A DNA stretch of 64,000 bases from Hippopus hippopus (GCA_946811185.2 OX328109.1:14916255-14980254), one strand, 5' to 3'; numbered from the stretch's first letter, positions 50,649 through 62,859 are shown. The notes: a model not told the origin generated them from the sequence alone. Numbers and translations: made by a program.

Positions 50649-51171
50649 TGTGTCTGTAAAATATGTGCTTGTGAAATATGCATCTGTAATACATGTCTCT
50701 CTAAGATATGTATTTATCACATAACTCCCCTTGTGAGATAAGAAAATAGTGCTGTATTTGTTCAGTACTCTGTAATCATACACCTCATTTCTAAAGAATT
50801 GCTGACCTAGGTTCCTGAGTAAAATTAACGACCAAAATTCGTAAAGGTGATAAAGTTGTTAATCTAATCACTTTTAGATTAAAAACAAAATCAATATATG
50901 CATGTTTCTTTGGAACTATTTTTCGTTCGTAATGTACCTGTCAAAGAAGCGACCAGGCTTCATGTAAATTGTATTACACATTATCCATTTATGTCCATGT
51001 TTTAACACACTGTACTTCTTGTTATACAGATATGTGATAAAAAGAATCTGACATTCGTTGGCTTTTGAGGTAAAAATTTATTAAACTCGTCCACCAAATA
51101 AGAGTTATTAAGTTCACCAAAGGCTCTCCAAAGGCTGGCTTAACATTTTTTGTAGACTCGTTTAATAAAAT

Positions 51172-51680
51172 TTTTTATTTCATACTTTCCGGTAGGTTAT
51201 TGAGAAATATGGGTGAAATATTTTTCGATATTTCATGGTTACAACCAGTGAAAATACCGATTTTTATATTCTAACTCTTCAATTGAAGGCGGAAACAGTT
51301 GTTCCCGCGCACTAGTTACCTAGGTAAAATGCGCGTGCCTCACAACCAGATGGAAATATGACGTAATTTACCTTACATTTCTCGCGACTGACGTAATATT
51401 GTAATACGTTGCTATGCGGAGGGGGTACGCCACGGGGAATAACCAAAAAGAACTGTACTGGATTTTGATTAAGTTCCCCCCAGAAAGGGTTAAAAGCATG
51501 AAATAAATAGAACATTTGTTTTTTTCGGAGAAAGATCGAAATTTATTTCATCTCGTCAACATCACTGGTAATATTTTCACGAGTGGCGCAGCCACTCGTG
51601 AAAATATTACCGATGATGTTCACTCGATGAAATAAACTTCGATCTTTCACCGTAAAAAACAAATATCCTCTATATCTCAA
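51172..51680 (+). mobile_element. Family E composite palindromic element upstream of the gene
   Basis: It lies about 520 bp upstream of the gene start. The central CACGAGTGGCGCAGCCACTC palindrome is intact. Confidence 0.78.
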
Positions 51681-51702
51681 ACACCAACTCATGTCAAATC
51701 CT

Positions 51703-51962
51703 ATATATGAGTCATACTTTGGCAAAACGGGATGTAATGTATCTCCGTGATGCATTATACCAAGCAAGTCATTGTAATTATGGATCCATAAAAATCCATT
51801 ATGCCTAACACTAAACAATTTAATCTAGAATGGTCCTTGGACATGCAGTGAATATACCAAAAGCAAAAAGTATCAACCCATTTCAGCCTGCGCTGACTGC
51901 AGAGGCTGACCTGGGTTGAAACTGTTTGCTGATGCATTAAACCCCCTTTTTATAGAGCAGGA
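51703..51962. mobile_element. Family C MITE copy
   Basis: ATGAGTCATACTTTGGCAAA to TTATAGAGCAGGACTTATAT. It follows a family E copy with about 20 bp between them. Confidence 0.78.
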
Positions 51963-51964
51963 CT

Positions 51965-53910
51965 TATATGTATCTATACTATAATGTAACTATAATTTAT
52001 AAGATCTGACATAAGTTGGTGTTCGAGACGAAACTTATTAAGGAAGAGCAGAAAAAAAAAAAAAACCATCAAGCGAGCCTCGTGCAAGCTTGATAATTAT
52101 TGTTGTTGTTGTTGTAGTAGATGAATTTAATAAAAGTTTGCCTTGGTTTGTCTAAATTTCGCCAGACAGTGCAGATTATTTTTATCATATACTATCTCAA
52201 AAATAACAATAAACATGTATAGTTTTAGAAAGGTATGCATAGTTATAAATAAAACCGACTCACTGCTTTGACAGGAGTGTTCGTTCGAGATAAGAATAGT
52301 TCCAAAGAAGCTGGCCAAAGGATAACTTCTTGATTTTAATTTTGAACGTGAAACAAACCCTAGCTTTACTACTAACACGGTTTTTGGCTGTTTAATCGAT
52401 CGGGAAATATGTGTCTGACGAGCTTTGGAAATATAAGTAGGAATACAATTATTCAAGGAATGACATCATATAAAGCTCCTATGACGTCACAAAATCTTAT
52501 AAATACGAAACGTGTGTAAGATAAGAAAATTGGTGGTGATATTACACAGCACCCACGGGAGGTTATGTGATAAATCTACATAGGATCTGGTTGAGTTGGT
52601 GTCTGAGATAAAATTTTATTAACGAAGTTTATCATAAATATTCACGCGCAACCATACTACGCATGTGCTTGTCTTTACGGTATTAAAAAAAAAAAAACAC
52701 ACACACACACAGGAAAGCAACATCTGGGCCAGAACTCAGAAATTGCTATTTACAAACTATTTCTCCTTTACCCAAAATATTTTCTGTCATAAAACCAAAC
52801 ATCCCTTGTGTAGGTTTTGGGTTAAAACATTGTGACAAAAAAAAAAAGGCCATTTCTTATACAAGCATTGACAACTACTAAGAGAATGGAATAAAGTGGG
52901 ACTAAAACATCAAGGACCAAACCAAACATGGGTCTATATGCTTTTAATAACAAGTTGCAAAAGAGATGTCCTTGCTTATATGGATGACTTCTTTTATCAC
53001 ATTGTTTTCCTAAAAACCGAAATGGAACTGGAGCAGAACTGCTGAAGTATTTCCACCAATAGTTCTATTTTTGCACAATATACATTGTATTCCAATAGTT
53101 TTAAAAAAGATGATTTAACGCTTAGTTTCAAATTCTGATATTTAGTCGTTGTTCATTAGGTAATGGTCGTCTTAGGTGAAATATTTTCGGAGTGTGTCCT
53201 AATTTTCCTTGAAAAATAAACTTTCACACTGAACTTCATCACTGTTTTCTGAAGAAATAAGCTAGTTACCATTTTTATTTCTGTTTATTGTTCAGAATTA
53301 CAAATGCCACAACTGCCATAATAGATGTATGTTATATACATATATAGACCATTGAATTAAAAAGGTAGATAATTTGACCGAATTAAGGGTTAATATTTTA
53401 TAAATACTTTCTAACGGACATATTTTTCTTAAAAGGTGGTGTTCCAAAAGTATGCTAAAATGTGCCCACGCTTAGATTTTCCTCATATTGTGTTTATTTG
53501 TTGCCATGGATAACGAAGTTATGAAAAAGGAAATTGTAATCCAAATACCCAATAGGAGGAGACGGTACAGCTCATTGTAGGACAACATGTCTAGAAAAAA
53601 GGGTTAGTAGTAAAACACCAATCAGATTTTGCATATATGGCTTAACTCATAAAAAGCTGTATAGGATTCGAAAGAGGAATTATTGGTATTTATTTTGATA
53701 CAATTTTGAATCGAATTCTTGGTCTGTTTTTCAACTAAGAATCAATTTATTATAAAAAAAATTCCAAAAAAGTGGCAAAAAAGAATTAAATCTGAAGTTA
53801 AAGGGTTCAGAATCGAACCTTAGAAGTCTAGGCTAGTTTTTATATTTTCTGAAAATTAAGTTACATATGTCTTCTTTGTGTTCAAAAAGTAAAGTAAAAT
53901 TCCGAAACCG
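51965..53910. other. Upstream flank, no gene recognised
   Basis: Contains AC and poly(A) tracts and a short copy of the 34901 element (about 53340-53440). It could hold the promoter or untranslated exons of the gene, but no core motif can be defended. Confidence 0.4.
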
Positions 53911-53919
53911 GTAAAATGA

Positions 53920-54560
53920 TTTTCTATGCCCCCGCATCAATAGAGAGGGCATATAGTTCTTCACCCTGTTTGTTAGTCTGTTGTTTGTTTTTCTTAAAAA
54001 AACTGGACATGGCTTTTGTAATTGTAAGTAATAGGGCTTTCATTAAAAAATGTACTCTTTGTGATATCACATTTCATCTGATACCAAAGACAAGGTCACC
54101 AGACATGGTCAAGGTCAAATATCAAGGTCACATTTCTGCAAAATACTTTAACATTTGGCTTAACTTTTTAATGGTAAGTGATAGGACTTTCTTATTTGAT
54201 ATGTACATTTCTTGTGGTAACACCTTTAATCTGCTACCAAGGTCAATGTCATCTGACTAGGTCAAGGTTAAATATCAAGTCACATTTCTACAAAATAATT
54301 TAATTTTGAGCATAACTTTTTAATGGTAAGTGATATGGCTTTAATATTTCACATGTGTATTTTGTGTGGTAAAATCTTTCATCTGGTAGTAAGGTCAAAG
54401 GCATCTGACAGAGATCAAGGTCAAATATCAAGGTCAAAAAAGGTGAATATTGGTCTTTACTCTTAAATGATGACTTAAAGGGCTTTCATATTTTACATGT
54501 GCATATTTAAGGTAACACCTTTCATCTGTTGTCAAGGTTATCTGACATAGTTAATGTCAC
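53920..54560 (+). repeat. 148-bp tandem array, about 4 units
   Basis: AATGGTAAGTGATAGG-like landmarks at about 54024, 54171, 54322 and 54468, with CAAGGTCAAATATCAAGGTC in each unit. Confidence 0.82.
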
Positions 54561-54927
54561 ATTGAAATCTAATTGAAGTCATAACAGTGCATTATTGATG
54601 ACAATTTCTAGCTATTTCTAGTTATTTAAACTTTTACACTATACGTAAAGGCTCCTTAAATGCTTTGTGTGACATATAGCCAAGAAAGTAAACTATAGTT
54701 GTTGTGTGAGCACACATTCCTTCTGTTCTTTAACCAGCAGGGCAAGAGCAAAGTAATCTTTGATTGGATCATCAAGGTTGCAAAAAATTTCGTCAGTAAA
54801 TAAAAGAGCATTTGAGCTATATTTGCATACTTAAATGTAATCTTTAGCTCACCTGAACACGCAGTCTTCAAGGTCAGCTTATGTGATTGTGCTGTGTCCA
54901 TCGTCCATCATGCATTGTGCGTCGTTC

Positions 54928-56330
54928 AAGAGTCAACATTTACCATGTGTGCACTCTAGAGGCCACATTTTCAGTAAGTTACGTAAGAAACTCGCTTAGA
55001 ATGTTTGTCTGGATGATATCTCGAACAAATTCGAAATTGGGTCACGGCGGGTGAAAAGGTAGGTCACAGGGTTAAATCTAAGAAAAAGCTTGTGTGCACT
55101 CTAGATGCCACATTTTCAGCCGAATAATCTTAAAACATGGTTAGAATGTTTGTCTTCATGATATCTCAGACAAGTTAGAAATTGGGTCACGCCGGATCTA
55201 AAAGTAGGTCACAAGGCCAGATCTTAGAAAAAGCTTGTGTGCACTCTAGAGACTACTTTTTCCGCCTGATGCTCATGAAACTGGATACTCGATACTCTTG
55301 AAAATTGGTCAGGATATTTGTCTGATGACATCTTGAACATGTTCAAAAATGGGTCATGTTGCGTCAAAAAGTAGGTTACAGCATTGATTGATTGATTGAT
55401 TGTATGGTGTTTAACGCCGTTTTCAACATTATTTCAGTTATATCGCGGCGGCCAGTGCACCTATCCATGCGTTCCTGGTGTCTCTTTTACCAGTACTTCG
55501 CACAATTTCCTTTCCAAGCCACTGGCTGCTTTCCCACATAATCATCGTTGAAACAATAGTCAGCGGTGGGAGAGGAATGAATCCTGTCGCACTGACTATC
55601 ATCAATCCTCGGAAAGAAATTGGCCGAGCCAGGGGTCATGGCCAGGGACCGAGCCCTGGACCCCCTGTTCTCAAGTCCTGCACGCTACCGACTGAGCTAC
55701 CGGGGCTCGACAGGTTATAGCATTAAATCTTAGATAGAAAAATTTTGTGTGCTCTCTAGAGGCCACATTTTCGGTCTGATGCTCTTGAAAATGTGTCAGA
55801 AAGTTTTGATGATATCTCAGACAAGTTTGAAATTGGATCACGCCAGGCCAAAAAGTAGGTCACAAGGCTAGATCTTAGAAAAAGCTTGTTTGCACTCTAG
55901 ATGCCATATTTTTAGCCTGGTACTCATGAAACTCAGAATGTTTGTTTTGATAACATCTTGATTAAATTCGAAATTGGGTCACACTGGGTCAAAAAGAAGG
56001 TCACTGGGCCAAATCTGAGAAAAGCATTGTGTGCACTCCAAAGGGCACATTTTCAGCCTGATACTTATGAAACTTGGTCAGAAAGGTTGTCTTTTTGAAA
56101 TCTCAGATTAGTTTGAAATTGGATCACAACAGAAAAAAAATATATGTCACTGGGTCAAACCTTTGAAAAAACTTGTGTGCTGTCTAGAGACTAATTTTTC
56201 AGTCTAATACTCATGAAACATTATCAGAATGTTTGTCTTGATGATATATCTGACAAGTTCAAAAGTAGGTCAAGATGGTCAAAAATTAGGTTACTTAAAT
56301 GCATACGTTTTACATCATTAAAACTAAGAT
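54928..56330 (+). repeat. 146-bp tandem array, about 8 units, with a SINE inserted
   Basis: TTGTGTGCACTCTAGA-type landmarks at about 54946, 55091, 55238, 55748, 55887, 56028 and 56173. It is interrupted at 55386-55711. Confidence 0.85.
55386..55711 (-). mobile_element. tRNA-derived SINE (type 1) with target-site duplication
   Basis: Inserted in the 146-bp satellite-like array. AGGTTACAGCATT (55373-55385) and AGGTTATAGCATT (55712-55724) flank it, a 13-bp duplication with one mismatch. Confidence 0.9.
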
Positions 56331-56339
56331 CTCTCCAGC

Positions 56340-57100
56340 TTTATCAACCATATATGACTTTACTCATGTGAGCGCTTTAGGGCAAATGGCCCTCTCGTTG
56401 AGACTTAGTTATGTTTAAGTTTGGTGTGTTATTCCATTTTATATCAGTTTTGTCATGTTTATATAGATTGTCATGCAAATGAGAGGGATTGAGTTGTAGG
56501 AGATACTGAAATTATCCCTACATTTGCCAACATTCATGTACTATTCAAATTTTAGATTCATTATTGAGCATTTAACCCCATAAAAAATCTATTTTACCAG
56601 TTTTCAAATTCATTCAATTTTTTCTCTCTGAAAGAAAAATACCATAGACTATTTTGTAATGATTTTTAAAACTAGCTTGGCATCAGAAGGTTTATAACAA
56701 ATAGTGCGAAGTTTGAAGTCACGTAAATTTTTTCTGATTTTTTTGACAAATTTTATTTTTGAGTGCTTGAAAATCTCTTATAAAAAGCAAAAACATTAAC
56801 ATTCTTCCAATATAATTAACACATAATGTGTCTCCTTCAAAATGCACAAGACCATCTGTAAAAATTTAGAAAATCCTGCAATCGACATACATTTATGTTT
56901 TCCCACTCAGGGGCTGCAGAGTGGAGTACGACAAGGGGGGCTACCTTGACCCCTCTTGGGATTTGGGAAAAAATAAATCATATTCTACTGTTCATTTATT
57001 GGGTAGTTTTTATCTGCAAAGTATCAAGAAAATCCATGCGTGGGCACTTTTGGAACACCTCCTTTCCAGACTTATAGTAATGATAATTCTAAACTACAAG
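56340..57100. other. Upstream flank, no gene recognised
   Basis: AT-rich, with only short frames. Nothing else seen. Confidence 0.45.
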
Positions 57101-57106
57101 AAAAAA

Positions 57107-57562
57107 AATAAAAATGATAACTATCCGTGCTTATTTCGTCAGAAAATAGTGATGATGGTCACCGTGGAAGTTAATTTTTTCATGGAAAAAAATATGATCA
57201 AAGTTCAGCAGACATAGTTGGAAAAGTAGAAATTCCTCATTAGGAGCGAGTTATCCTTTTCCCACAATAATTTTGAAAGAGGAAACAGATATACTTCCAC
57301 AGCTTTAGATTTCCTGCTTTCGTTTGCTTGTTTGTTGTGTAAAGACGTGTCAACAGTATTTTAATTATTTCACGGTGACAGTTCACAGATCCATTTTTTT
57401 TCTCTTTACTAATACTACCCGAAGAAAGTGCTACATGTTTCAGTGCACCAATAGTTTTACCATATGTGCGAAATACATAGGTGCACTTTTGATTCACTAT
57501 CCATGACAAAAACAAATGCGCAATATGGATGGGCGCGAACATTTCTGATACACGTCGTTAAG
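57107..57562. mobile_element. Partial copy of the 34901-35840 element
   Basis: Shares TCCGTGCTTATTTCGTCAGA, ATACTTCCACAGCTTTA and AAATACATAGGTGCACTT with that element, in the same orientation. It ends GATACACGTCGTTAA, matching the right terminus. Confidence 0.7.
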
Positions 57563-58167
57563 GTATTGCTGTGTATTTGTTGTTGTTACTTGTGGTAGTA
57601 GTTTTAAAGATATAAGTCACTGCAATAGAAACTCTATCGGGAGTGTCCTAGTTATTAGAAAAATATGTTTCAATTTAGTCATTGCTATGACTTTACGCAT
57701 ATTTGAGTATAATTATTTTTATTACATTACCATATTTGGCAAGTACACTTAAATTCATATTAAAAGTTACATTGTCTCGTTTAACTTAGACGTAAATGCC
57801 ACATACTTTTTTGTCCCAATAATTTTCGGGCAATTTACCGACATTAAAGCCATCATTTTCAAGCTTCAGAAATATATTTTAACATCCCCTCCCTGATCAA
57901 TAACCTCAAACATCAGGGAAAATTGGTGTTTCCACAATATGTTGCATATACGTGTCTTCGAACTTGAATAACTCGTAAAAGAAGGTACCCTACAATAAAA
58001 TAAAATTGTTTGTTTTTACAGTAATTTTTGCAAGAAATGTAAATTGTTGTCATAGAAGAACAAAGTTGTACGTAAAAAAGGTAACAGTTGAAAAATCGAT
58101 AAAACATTTTTATTACTTTCATTTTTGACCCTTTTTTAACACCTTTTTTGGTCAGCATAACAGGGTC

Positions 58168-58378
58168 CAGGGTACATATTCACCAGCCATTCTTGAGAAC
58201 ATTCTGAAATCTTATTCTCCACGATTTTCTAAATTTGAATGTAACACAACTTCTGATTGGCTAAACCATTTGGTTTAGCCAATCAGAGACTGTGTTACAT
58301 TTAAATTTAGAAAATCTAGGAGAAATTTTGGAGAAATAGACTAAGAATATTCTCAAGAATGTTTGGTGAATGCGGACT
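58168..58378. mobile_element. Family G palindromic element, complete
   Basis: ATATTCACCAGCCATTCTTG to CAAGAATGTTTGGTGAATGC, with mirrored ATTTTCTAAATTTGAATGTA arms. Confidence 0.82.
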
Positions 58379-58521
58379 CAAATTTCGATGATATTGCCAC
58401 AGAATGAAAGGTTGGGATGCAGTTTTGGAATACATAGGCATCATATGATGTGTTAAGTTACACTCTCGGTCTCGTTATTAGTTGGCATCGAAATATAAGT
58501 AATGCTTATTCTACAAATCTG

Positions 58522-59283
58522 GGCCTGTGTTCACCTACTATTCTTAAGAACATCCTTGTCTAATTCTCCATGATTTTTTAAATTTGAATGTAACACAACT
58601 TCTGCTTGGCTAAACCAAATGGTTTAGCCAATCAGAAATTGCGTTACTTTCAAATTTAGAAAATTCTGGGCCACTCTTCACTGAACTGCGTAGATTTACG
58701 CAATTTTCCGGGATTTAATATACACATGTACAATCCCTGTTTTACCCAAAGAAATAAACTAGCGTAAATTTATGCAAATATTTACTCAAATGGTCAAGTT
58801 ATGCAGTTCCTTGAAACTTGTTTTCAGACTTGAAGCTTGCTTAAAAATACTGCGTATGCAAATTTCGTGCATGCGCAGTTTAATGAAAGGTCATTATCTT
58901 CCGCTAGATGGCATTCTACAAATGCGCATCTATCTGATTTGGGCATTTTGAGTACAGAACCAGACTACTTTTCAAAACGACAACCGTTACTTTAAATTTC
59001 AAAATGAAATAAACGTTTGCTCAATATAAAACGCTACCATGTGCTATTCATTCAACTATTGTCAGCTAGCATGTAACCTATTAACCGGCCATTTATTAAA
59101 ACAGCCTCTACTGGCTTGGGTAATAGCTTAGGTGTAAGTCCTACTTTTCCCATGTATATGGAATGGGTGATGCGTCATAGCAGACGGGTAGAATCTTCGA
59201 AGAATATGACATGTGCAGACAACAGTGAAAGATACCCTTGGAGAATGAGACTGAGAACGTGTTTAAGAAAGGTTGGTGAATAG
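58522..59283. mobile_element. Family G element split by a family F insertion
   Basis: The left part 58522-58676 contains the hairpin. The right terminus (GTTTAAGAAAGGTTGGTGAATAG) appears only at about 59258-59283. The sequence between includes a family F copy. Confidence 0.7.
58862..59225. mobile_element. Family F dispersed repeat
   Basis: Same order of blocks as the 45285 copy, with several small gaps. It sits inside a family G palindrome. Confidence 0.72.
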
Positions 59284-59287
59284 GGTA

Positions 59288-59969
59288 TGGTGGCATATTT
59301 CTGCCACGAGATACGAGATAGCCATCATGATAATTTTAGAAAACTATCGCGATAAATTAAAGTTTCCTGGAAATTTTATCGAGATAGAGAAAAGTTTCCT
59401 GAAAAAAAAAAAAAAAAAATTCACGATAAACTTAATATTTTAACGCAAAATTTCTCAATCGTGCACGAAGCTGACATTCGAGATAAAATCATCATGACCG
59501 TTCTAGCTGTTTCTCGATATCTATAAGTAGAAAATTTATCATTTGGATGACCTCGGTAGTTTTTGACTTCACAAGATTGCAGTAAGAAAAAATTCGAATC
59601 ATTAACGATTGCAGCTTAATTGGTAAGTTTTGACAAGACTCGAAATGAACAGAATTCTGTAAAATCACAAAGACGACTCGAAATGCCTCCTACGCGCAAC
59701 TTTAAAACCATTAAGGGAAAGGAGAATTCATAAGGTTGTAGACGAAGATGTCCCGAAACCGTATCTAATTATAGATACAGTGAATGTCAGTTATGGGGCA
59801 CGAACGCAAAAAAAATCATGATAACAGTTAGAATTATCGCGATATTTTTATCTTGAAAATTTTTACTATCTAGATAATATTTCCAGGAAACATTGTTTTA
59901 TCACGATAATTCTCTTAAATTATCGCAATAGCTATCTCGTATCTCGCGGCAGAAATATGCCACCATGAT
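59288..59969. mobile_element. 680-bp foldback element
   Basis: TGGTGGCATATTTCTGCCAC at the left and GCGGCAGAAATATGCCACCA at the right are inverted, and pairing continues through GAGATACGAGATAGC. Internal ATCGCGATA-rich segments pair further. Confidence 0.8.
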
Positions 59970-60534
59970 AGGGACCTTGAAAATTTTGTCACGTTTTCCC
60001 GATTGCTCTCGGGATGGAACGGATTTACGCGAACCCATGGTTGTAGATAATTGCTGAACTTCACAATGTGTGTGACCCACTTTTATCTGACCAGTTAATC
60101 GTCCGTGCTAAAATGTCAGATAAAAATCAATGTTTAAGTAATTCCCTACAATTCAATCTGAAAGTTAATCATGCGAATCAAGATGTTTCTTCTGATGTAG
60201 TAATTAATTTTTTTTTCAGCAGGCTGTTTCACTACCATTGAAAATTATCACTGCTTGTTGTAAGCCCGTTCTTTTTTTTACGAAGATAATAATTGAATCA
60301 ATGTTGACTGTATCAAAGAAGTTGTGCATACTATCAACACTGAACTATTTCTCACTAACTGGCTGAAAGTCTAAGCAACCTACACGAATATTTAAGCGGA
60401 AAAAAGTTCCTTCGCATTAAAAGAAACGTAAATAACTTTATGGGAAAGAGATTTTGGGTGACAATTATTGGAATTTAATTAAAGAATAAGGATCAGAAAA
60501 TATAACTGTTAAGCAAATTTAACACTAAACGACA

Positions 60535-60930
60535 TCAACAGGCGCTACAGTCCGGCATGTTACGTGACGCTAAAACGTCACACTGAGTCCAGAGTAGTAT
60601 TTTGTGTGTTTGTTGTTCACTGCAATGCTTTCCACGCACTGACTTTGCATAGATCGCATTAAGTTTGTCACTGAAGCCTGTGGAAAAGTAGTTTATATCT
60701 GAAAGAGCCCCGTTCAAATACTGTCACTGGTTGCCATCGACTGCTTTTAAAATAGCAGTCTGGAGTTTATTAATCAAGTCCGAGTTAGAAAAAAGAAAGA
60801 AACAAAGCATTGCGCTGTTCAAACATTCAATCTTTTCGACGCATCGACAAATCCCCTTGTCATCTTTTAGTTCAAAACAAGAATTAGACTGAACAAAACT
60901 TCGAACCGAACCCTCTTGTTTTCGATTCAT
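60535..60930 (-). pseudogene. Unrecognised ORF interrupted by one in-frame TGA
   Basis: A reading frame opens at ATG 60930 (MNRKQEGSVRSFVQSNSC), runs 68 codons to a TGA, then continues in the same frame for a further 62 codons (QYLNGALSDINYFSTGFSDK..) to TAG. It is cysteine-containing, with no domain recognised. It could be a fragment of an old gene or a chance frame; a Sec reading is not supported by any seen SECIS element. Confidence 0.3.
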
Positions 60931-61079
60931 ATTTCCACCGATATAAAATAGAATTTCTTGAAATTTTGACTTAATAAAGGATTGGATGTGACTGCAAATT
61001 TGTCAAAATATATTTCGTTATTTTTATTTCATCAAGGGTAAAAACAAATTAAATTAGTGTTACCTTCAAAAGCAATTTT

Positions 61080-61720
61080 CACAATTCGCGAGCACTTTTG
61101 CACAGTTTTGTGTGTATCGAGAGTGACATTCATTCGCATCTTGGCATCGACATCTCATAGAGTTTTAAAACACGATTTATACCCATCTTTGCAGAAGATG
61201 CTTCCACATATTCCCAAGATTCCCATTCTAGGACTGCAGAGTTCACATGCCAAAGATTATTCAGAACACGTCAATATACATGTGTTTCGCCCAAAACATG
61301 TTCGATAGTATTTAAATCCGGCATGCATGGCGGCCAAATCCGAACCCAACCATGGATACCAACCGTTTACCTAATGGTTTCATTAGCAGTATGTGGCCGA
61401 AACGTGCGTGCGCTCGTCTGGCATGCAGAGCAGCTTGCCTAAGACCGGTTCTTACAACTTTAGCAGAACTAGTCGACTATGGGTAGCAACCGTTTGTTCA
61501 GTATTTATATACTCGTAGTTCTTTTAAATGAGATGGGACTAATAAGCGATCTTGGCATTCTGTTGTTACCATTCTTCCTGGGCGCCATGGTATCAGAGAC
61601 TGAGCCCGTGGCGTTTAAACTTACTGAATAGTAATTACTAAACCATGATTGCCTCGGGCCGGTTGTTTTAAATAATGGAAAGTTCACTACATTGATTTTT
61701 TTTTTACATTTGTATATTCT
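61080..61720 (-). pseudogene. Decayed Tc1/mariner transposase
   Basis: The minus strand at 61336-61290 reads WPPCMPDLNTIEHVLGE, the signature around the third catalytic acidic residue of Tc1-like DDE transposases. Upstream (about 61400-61450) TGLRQAALHARRAHAR matches the helix before the second domain, and at about 61100-61160 SMRCRCQ and ECHSRY match the C-terminal SMRRRCQ..GGHTRY motif. These lie in different frames with stops between them. The flanking TIRs were not found. It is not functional. Confidence 0.75.
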
Positions 61721-61774
61721 TTTGATAATTACATTTTTGTGAATGAAATAAAAGATACTACTTGACACTGGATC

Positions 61775-62571
61775 AACGTGAAAATCGCAAAAAAGTTATA
61801 TAGCTATACTAATATCACAAAAAAACATGTATTATTCTATAATTAGTTGCAGCAGTGCCGTTCTAGATAAGATACCATTAGGTGACATATCTTATACACG
61901 AGTCAAGTTCTCTGTTTGTTTATGTTCATTTCCTTTTGACTTGTTTTGTGTCTCTTATGTATGGAGAAATCGTTGAATACAACTTTAATGAGGACTTTGT
62001 ATGTAGCATTAAGAAGTGAATAAATAAGCCAAAGCAATGAAACACAGAATAGTAATGAGTTACGTTTCTGGAAAGGTTACTTAATATTTGTTTATAATGA
62101 TATCAAATGTATGCTCTTTTCAAACAAATCAAACAGGAACTAATTTATCAACAGACCTGGAGCTATTCAAAGGAAAACGGTTAAAGGCTCAATTGCGGAA
62201 AAAGTAAACAATGCAAGTGTTAAAATGCTTTTGAATTTAAATCATACTACTTAAAAGCTATGAAATTATTGTGAAAATGACAATCTGACGGTCAGTCAGG
62301 GTGTTAGTCTCTGGCAGATTTTTTTTTAAATAGGCAAGAAGTTTCCAAGTCGATCTATCTTTTGTTTACTCTATATCCGATTTTATTATTATTTTTTTGT
62401 CAGCGACTCACATTTTGACCGACCGTACAATAACAGATTGTTATTTTCACAACTGTTCCTATAATTTTAGATGGCATGGTTCTTATTTAAATACATTTTG
62501 ACACCCGCATTGTGTACTCTTGGTCGCTTCTGGATCTTTGAAGGTTCCTTTCAGTCAAGTTTAAACAGAAC
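61775..62571. other. No gene recognised
   Basis: AT-rich sequence between the Tc1 remnant and the 95-bp triplication. Confidence 0.45.
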
Positions 62572-62858
62572 TTTTGCTTCCGCCGGATATATGTAAATTA
62601 TTACTTGTGCACGCGGAGAACAAATTCGATTACACATTCTCAAAAACCCAATGACTTAAAATCGAACTTGTGCTTCCGCCGTATATATGTCAATTATTAC
62701 TTGTGCACGCGGGGAACATAATCGATTTTACATAAAAAAAAAAAACCAATGGCTTAAAATCGAACTTGTGCTTCCGTCGGATATATGTCAATTATTACTA
62801 GCGCACGTGGGGAACAAATTAGAATACATTCTCAAAAACCCAATGACTTAAAATCGAA
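62572..62858 (+). repeat. 95-bp tandem triplication
   Basis: Three units beginning near 62572, 62667 and 62764, each with TGCTTCCGCCGGATATATGT and CCAATGACTTAAAATCGAAC-type blocks. Identity is high but with unit-specific changes. Confidence 0.88.
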
Positions 62859-62859
62859 C

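Noticed and set aside
53916..54260. 114-codon plus-strand frame
   Set aside because: Lies in the 148-bp tandem array and has no recognisable domain.
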